DNA of 35,018 nucleotides. Origin: an uncultured Eubacteriales bacterium. Its GTDB lineage: Bacteria; Bacillota; Clostridia; Oscillospirales; Acutalibacteraceae. This document shows positions 31,292 to 35,018 of this stretch, piece after piece. The notes under the pieces were generated by a model. That model was given only the letters and a program-made list of their open reading frames with translations. It made no database searches and was not told where the DNA came from. Position numbers and translations under genes: made by a program. The stretch spans positions 1-35,018 of the forward strand of contig ONCX01000031.1 of the NCBI GenBank assembly GCA_900316455.1, read 5' to 3'. Within the stretch, counting starts at the first letter, position 1. Every line of letters begins with the position of its first letter.

Positions 31292-33259
31292 TTACTTGTT
31301 CCCCTGCAATTCCTTGATCCTGTCGCGCAGGTATGCCGCCTGCTCAAAGTCGAGCAGCTTTGCCGCCTGTTTCATCTGTTTGGTGAGTTCGTTGATCAGG
31401 TGCTCGCGCTCGGACTTTGTCAATTTCTTGCCGGATTTCTCCCGCTTGCCGTCCTCGCCGTGCTGTGTAATTTCTATCACGTCGGCGACCTTCTTGATGA
31501 TGGTCTTGGGTGTGACGCCGTGCTCGGCATTGTACTTCATCTGAATGTCGCGGCGGCGCTGGGTCTCCGTGATGGCGCGTTCCATCGAAGGCGTCACGCT
31601 GTCGGCGTACATTATGACCTTTCCCTCCGCGTTGCGCGCGGCTCTGCCGATTGTCTGGATAAGCGACGTTTCGCTTCTCAGAAAGCCCTCCTTGTCCGCG
31701 TCGAGTATCGCCACAAGCGAAACCTCCGGAATGTCCAGACCCTCGCGCAGCAGGTTTATTCCGATCAGCGTGTCGAATTCACCGAGCCGCAGGTCGCGTA
31801 TTATCTCCATGCGTTCCACAGTGTCGATGTCGTGATGAAGGTAGCGCACACGCATTCCAAGAGAATCCATGTAGTCTGTGAGATCCTCTGCCATCTTCTT
31901 TGTGAGCGTCGTGACAAGAGTGCGGAAGCCCTTTTTGGCGCGGGTGTTTATCTCCGAAATCAGGTCGTCGATCTGTCCCTCTGTAGGACGAACGGAAATT
32001 TCCGGATCCACAAGTCCTGTGGGACGTATGACCTGCTCCACTATCTGCTCACTGTGTTCCTTTTCAAACGGACCGGGTGTGGCGCTGATATAAATTGCCT
32101 GATTGATAAGCGAATAGAATTCATCGAACATCAGCGGTCGGTTATCGTATGCCGAGGGCAGGCGGAAGCCGTAGTCGATGAGGTTCTTCTTTCGGGCGTG
32201 GTCGCCTGCGTACATAGCCCGCACCTGCGGCAGGCTGACGTGCGATTCGTCCACAAAGAGCAGAAAGTCCTCCGGAAAGTAATTGATGAGCGTGAACGGC
32301 GGCGTTCCCGCGGGTCTTCCGGACAACACCCGTGAATAATTCTCTATACCCGGGCAGAAACCCACCTCCATCAGCATTTCCATGTCGTAGCTGACTCGCT
32401 GTTCTATGCGCTGCGCCTCTATGAGCTTGTTGTTTTTTTTGAAATACTGAATGCGCTCCCGAAGCTCGTCCTTGATCTCGTCCATCGCCCTGCCCATCTT
32501 TTCCTCCGGCACAATGTAGTGCGACGCGGGATAAATGGCTATATGGCTGAGGATTCCCTTCAGCTCGCCGGTCACATAATTTATCTCTGAAATGCGGTCT
32601 ATCTCGTCGCCGAAAAATTCAATGCGTATCACGGTTTCCTTTGAATACGATGTGAATACCTCCACAACGTCCCCACGCACGCGGAATGTGTTGCGGGCAA
32701 ATTCAATGTCGTTGCGGCTGTACTGGATTTCCGCAAGCTTCTTTATCACGTCGTCGCGGCTCTTCTCCATTCCGGGACGCAGCGAAAGCACCATGTTGCG
32801 GTAGTCTATCGGGTCGCCCATACTGTATATGCATGAGACCGAGGCGACGATTATCACGTCACGCCTTTCCGAAAGCGCCGAGGTTGCGCTGTGTCTCAGA
32901 CGGTCTATCTCGTCGTTGACGGAGGAATCCTTTTCAATATATGTGTCAGTCGTGGGAATGTAGGATTCAGGCTGATAGTAGTCGTAATAGCTCACAAAGA
33001 ATTCCACCGCGTTTTCGGGGAAAAATTCGCGGAACTCATTGCAGAGCTGCGCCGCAAGCACCTTGTTATGCGCCAGAACGAGCGTCGGTCTGTTCATCTG
33101 CGCGATGACGTTTGCCATTGTGAATGTCTTTCCGCTGCCAGTTACGCCAAGAAGCGCCTGTTCATGATATCCCTTTCTGAGTCCCTCCACCAGCGCGGCT
33201 ATCGCCTCCGGCTGGTCGCCCGTCGGCTTGTAATCCGACACCAGCTTGAATTTATCCAT
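31292..33259 (-). CDS. uvrB: UvrB, excinuclease ABC helicase-like subunit
   Basis: This 655-residue protein verifies damage and recruits UvrC. Visible are Walker A GVTGSGKT (38-45), the beta-hairpin region [21 protein letters not shown], the helicase motif II DESH, the C-terminal RecA-like motifs ([39 protein letters not shown]) and the UVR domain at the very end ([27 protein letters not shown]). AAGGGAG stands eight bases before the ATG. First gene of the uvrBA(-ybaK) operon. Confidence 0.98.
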   Translation of the reverse strand: MDKFKLVSDYKPTGDQPEAIAALVEGLRKGYHEQALLGVTGSGKTFTMANVIAQMNRPTLVLAHNKVLAAQLCNEFREFFPENAVEFFVSYYDYYQPESYIPTTDTYIEKDSSVNDEIDRLRHSATSALSERRDVIIVASVSCIYSMGDPIDYRNMVLSLRPGMEKSRDDVIKKLAEIQYSRNDIEFARNTFRVRGDVVEVFTSYSKETVIRIEFFGDEIDRISEINYVTGELKGILSHIAIYPASHYIVPEEKMGRAMDEIKDELRERIQYFKKNNKLIEAQRIEQRVSYDMEMLMEVGFCPGIENYSRVLSGRPAGTPPFTLINYFPEDFLLFVDESHVSLPQVRAMYAGDHARKKNLIDYGFRLPSAYDNRPLMFDEFYSLINQAIYISATPGPFEKEHSEQIVEQVIRPTGLVDPEISVRPTEGQIDDLISEINTRAKKGFRTLVTTLTKKMAEDLTDYMDSLGMRVRYLHHDIDTVERMEIIRDLRLGEFDTLIGINLLREGLDIPEVSLVAILDADKEGFLRSETSLIQTIGRAARNAEGKVIMYADSVTPSMERAITETQRRRDIQMKYNAEHGVTPKTIIKKVADVIEITQHGEDGKREKSGKKLTKSEREHLINELTKQMKQAAKLLDFEQAAYLRDRIKELQGNK

Positions 33260-33309
33260 TTTATGCGCTCCCTTTCCACACGTATTATTCCTGATTGCGT
33301 AACAATATT

Positions 33310-33386
33310 ATTATACCACATTTTTCAGTGCCTTACAATATTCTCTTCTACCATGTAATTATACACCCGTCTTCGCAAAATTGCAA
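33310..33386 (-). promoter_or_regulatory. Tandem promoters of uvrBA
   Basis: Proximal: TTGTAA (33333-33338), 17 bases, TATAAT (33310-33315). Distal: TTGCAA (33381-33386), 17 bases, TATAAT (33358-33363), all read on the minus strand. I looked for a LexA operator (CGAAC-N4-GTTCG or CTG-N10-CAG) between 33260 and 33420 and saw none that convinces. Confidence 0.72.
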
Positions 33387-33543
33387 CTGATATCCTGAAT
33401 ATTTCTCGAAAATGTTTTAAAAATGAGATTGAAATAATTGGAAATCATTCATTTTAACGATTCTGTCTAAAACTGTCGCCGAACGCATAAAATATGATGA
33501 AGGTTTTTTTCATACATCAATTGAAAGGGAAGGTTTCTGTAAG

Positions 33544-34797
33544 ATGAAAATGATGGACAAAATGAAGAAAATGTTTAAGAAAATTAAAAAAATGATTTCA
33601 AAAAAGAAGCTTGCCTCGTTAGCGATTGCAATTGGACTCCTTGCCGCGATTGTCTGTTATCCGCCTTTAACGGCAACCGCCGCTCCGGACGAAAGCAACA
33701 CAGCGTCAAAAAGCAGTCCTGAGCAGCCCGCCGATTCACTTGGTCTTACCGCAAAAGCCGCCGTCCTGATGAATTCGGAAACCGGCAGGATAATTTATTC
33801 TGTCAACGAAAATCAGCAGCTTCCAGAGGCTTCCATCACCAAAATCATGACAATGCTTCTGGTGTTTGAATCGCTCGATTCGGGAAAAATAACCATGGAG
33901 GAATCAGTGACATGCAGCGAATACGCGGCTTCGATGGGCGGCTCGCAGATATGGCTGGAACCAGGGGAAACAATGACAGTGCATGAGCTTATCAAGGCAG
34001 CTTTCGTGGGTTCGGCTAATGACGCGTGCGTTGCGCTCGGCGAACACATCGCCGGCTCCAACGAGGCGTTTGTATCTATGATGAACGCACGCGCCGAGGA
34101 GCTTGGTATGACTGACACATTCTACTGCAATTGCACAGGACTCGACGCGGAGGGACACGTCACCTCCGCTAAAGATATCGCCATTGCATCGGCTGCGCTT
34201 CTTGAACACGAAAATGTGCTTGGTTATACTACAATATGGATGGATACCCTGCGCGACGGAAAGCTCCAGCTCACCAATACAAACAAGCTTATAAAACATT
34301 ACAACGGCGCTATCGGACTCAAAACCGGTACGACAAGCAAGGCGGGCTGCTGTATCTCGGCTGCCGCCAGACGCGACGGAATGACCATGATCGCCGTCAT
34401 CTTAGGCGCGCCCGACAGCAAGAGCCGGTTTGCCGACGCGAGGAAGCTGCTCGATTACGGCTTTTCCAGATGCGAGCTTACAGACGTTTCACAAATCGAG
34501 GTCGAACTGCCGGAAATTCCCGTTACAGGCGGAATCGAAAAGACAATAGGCGCATACGCTGATATCTCAGGCAGAATTCTGACCGATAAAGGCAAGGGCA
34601 AGGAGATAAAAGCCGTGGTGGAACTTCCTGAATCCATAGAAGCGCCGGTTGAAATCGGTCAGCCGATAGGCGTCGTCAGGCTCGTGCTTGACGGCGAGAC
34701 TATTTCCGAATACGACGTCTGTTCCGACAGGGCTTCGGAAAAGGTAACATTCGGCGCTGCTTTTAATGAGCTTCTCCGCGGACTTTTTGCAAATTAG
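33544..34797 (+). CDS. D-alanyl-D-alanine carboxypeptidase, DacF/PBP5-type
   Basis: This 417-residue exported penicillin-binding protein trims the fifth D-Ala of peptidoglycan stem peptides. A long basic N-terminus (1-22) leads into a signal peptide (LASLAIAIGLLAAIVCYPPLTATAAP). The S11 peptidase domain has SxxK as SITK (EASITKIMT, about 97-100), SxN as SAN (FVGSANDACV) and KTG (GLKTGTTSKAG). A beta-rich PBP5_C domain (about 315-405) and a short C-terminal end FNELLRGLFAN follow; a longer amphipathic membrane anchor is not obvious. AAAGGGAAGG lies upstream of the ATG. It is monocistronic; no promoter is certain in the A+T-rich 33400-33540. Confidence 0.95.
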   Translation: MKMMDKMKKMFKKIKKMISKKKLASLAIAIGLLAAIVCYPPLTATAAPDESNTASKSSPEQPADSLGLTAKAAVLMNSETGRIIYSVNENQQLPEASITKIMTMLLVFESLDSGKITMEESVTCSEYAASMGGSQIWLEPGETMTVHELIKAAFVGSANDACVALGEHIAGSNEAFVSMMNARAEELGMTDTFYCNCTGLDAEGHVTSAKDIAIASAALLEHENVLGYTTIWMDTLRDGKLQLTNTNKLIKHYNGAIGLKTGTTSKAGCCISAAARRDGMTMIAVILGAPDSKSRFADARKLLDYGFSRCELTDVSQIEVELPEIPVTGGIEKTIGAYADISGRILTDKGKGKEIKAVVELPESIEAPVEIGQPIGVVRLVLDGETISEYDVCSDRASEKVTFGAAFNELLRGLFAN

Positions 34798-34820
34798 ATT
34801 TTATCTATAAAAATTTAAAC

Positions 34821-34855
34821 GCCGTCCTCAGTCACGTTAACTGACTGAGGACGGC
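34821..34855. terminator. Long perfect hairpin after the carboxypeptidase gene
   Basis: GCCGTCCTCAGTCA (34821-34834) and TGACTGAGGACGGC (34842-34855) form a 14-pair perfect stem with a seven-base loop. On the plus strand it is followed by AAACTCTATG, with no U-tract; on the minus strand GTTTAAATTTTTAT follows, so it looks better as a minus-strand terminator for something beyond the window. It may act on both strands. Confidence 0.6.
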
Positions 34856-35018
34856 AAACTCTATGCGGGCGTAAACGGCGTTAAGAGCATAACGCTATCA
34901 CGTCTGACTTATTATAGCGATCCAACAAATCAGCAAGACACGAAACAAGATTTAAACCAGCCGATACAATCAGAAGGAGCAACGGCAGAGAAAGCGGTAT
35001 CTATGGCATCAGGCAAAG
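34841..35018 (+). other. Open reading frame without start codon at the window edge
   Basis: From the stop at 34838-34840 the frame is open for 59 codons to the end of the window and reads LTEDGKLYAGVNGVKSITLS, then RLTYYSDPTNQQDTKQDLNQ and PIQSEGATAEKAVSMASGK. The composition looks protein-like (balanced, Gln/Thr/Ser-rich), but the only ATG is near the right edge (35007-35009) and there is no RBS. It may be a gene remnant, the right arm of an inserted element, or chance. The opposite strand is blocked by stops within about 30 codons. Confidence 0.3.

Noticed and set aside
31124-32335. 403-codon plus-strand open frame
   Set aside because: It lies antisense to the end of uvrA and most of uvrB; the opposite frame encodes complete, motif-rich UvrB, so this is a compositional shadow.
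33260-33420. LexA/SOS operator upstream of uvrB
   Set aside because: Only partial matches such as CGAACGC at 33480 were seen; no symmetrical box near the promoters.
1-35018. CRISPR array, tRNA or rRNA genes, complete mobile element
   Set aside because: No regularly spaced 25-37 base direct repeats, no cloverleaf with TTCRA-type T-loop, and no transposase, integrase or phage structural genes were found; the only tandem repeat array is coding (19498-19617).

Overview
The window reads as chromosomal DNA of a Gram-positive, low-to-mid GC anaerobe of the class Clostridia, most likely a Ruminococcus/Oscillospiraceae-type gut bacterium. The evidence is a ctsR-mcsA-mcsB-clpC operon, an IreB-type phosphoprotein, a tyrosine T-box leader, a clostridial 2[4Fe-4S] ferredoxin, a DUF3990-type accessory gene, AGGAGG-type ribosome binding sites and near-consensus sigma-A promoters. 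I see no rRNA, tRNA, CRISPR array, transposase or prophage module. Most of the window is housekeeping; the accessory parts are the left end (1-3930), 17804-18670, 24853-27216 and the right edge.

Layout. (a) 1-3825, minus strand: two small regulated modules. A PadR repressor overlaps a cysteine-rich flavoprotein gene (cut by the window edge). A MarR repressor is followed by an alpha/beta hydrolase and an MFS efflux pump. Both have recognisable operators on their own promoters. (b) 4156-8841, minus: the CtsR heat-shock operon ctsR-mcsA-mcsB-clpC with CtsR heptad boxes on its promoter. (c) 9199-21595, plus: a sugar-type MFS transporter, ferredoxin, trmN6-like and rsmI methyltransferases (overlapping), a small acidic membrane-anchored protein, tyrS behind a T-box riboswitch with a TAC specifier, a YunG-like protein, a small membrane protein, the bifunctional NAD(P)HX repair enzyme nnr, a decayed DUF3990 locus, rpe, an M48 metalloprotease with a repeated Pro/Gln tail and a CPBP protease. 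(d) 21604-24852, minus: an orphan oligopeptide-binding lipoprotein, a QueG-like iron-sulfur protein and a membrane protein. (e) 25380-27840, plus: a secreted cysteine-peptidase-like, peptidoglycan-binding, Ig-like protein, an ABC-permease fragment (minus strand), ireB and a small conserved protein. (f) 27926-33259, minus: uvrB-uvrA-ybaK. (g) 33544-34797, plus: a DacF-type D-Ala-D-Ala carboxypeptidase, then an open frame without a start that runs off the window.

Most unusual items: the secreted three-domain protein at 25380-26756, whose leader carries a WalR-like box (TGTTAA-N5-TGTAAC) and two further helically phased TGTAAC/TGTTAC pairs; the DUF3990 locus broken by two or three short indels; an orphan terminator at 25012-25041 with no gene in front of it; and the start-less reading frame emerging from a long hairpin at the right edge. 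None of these is proven novel. All calls come from reading motifs and reading frames without database searches.
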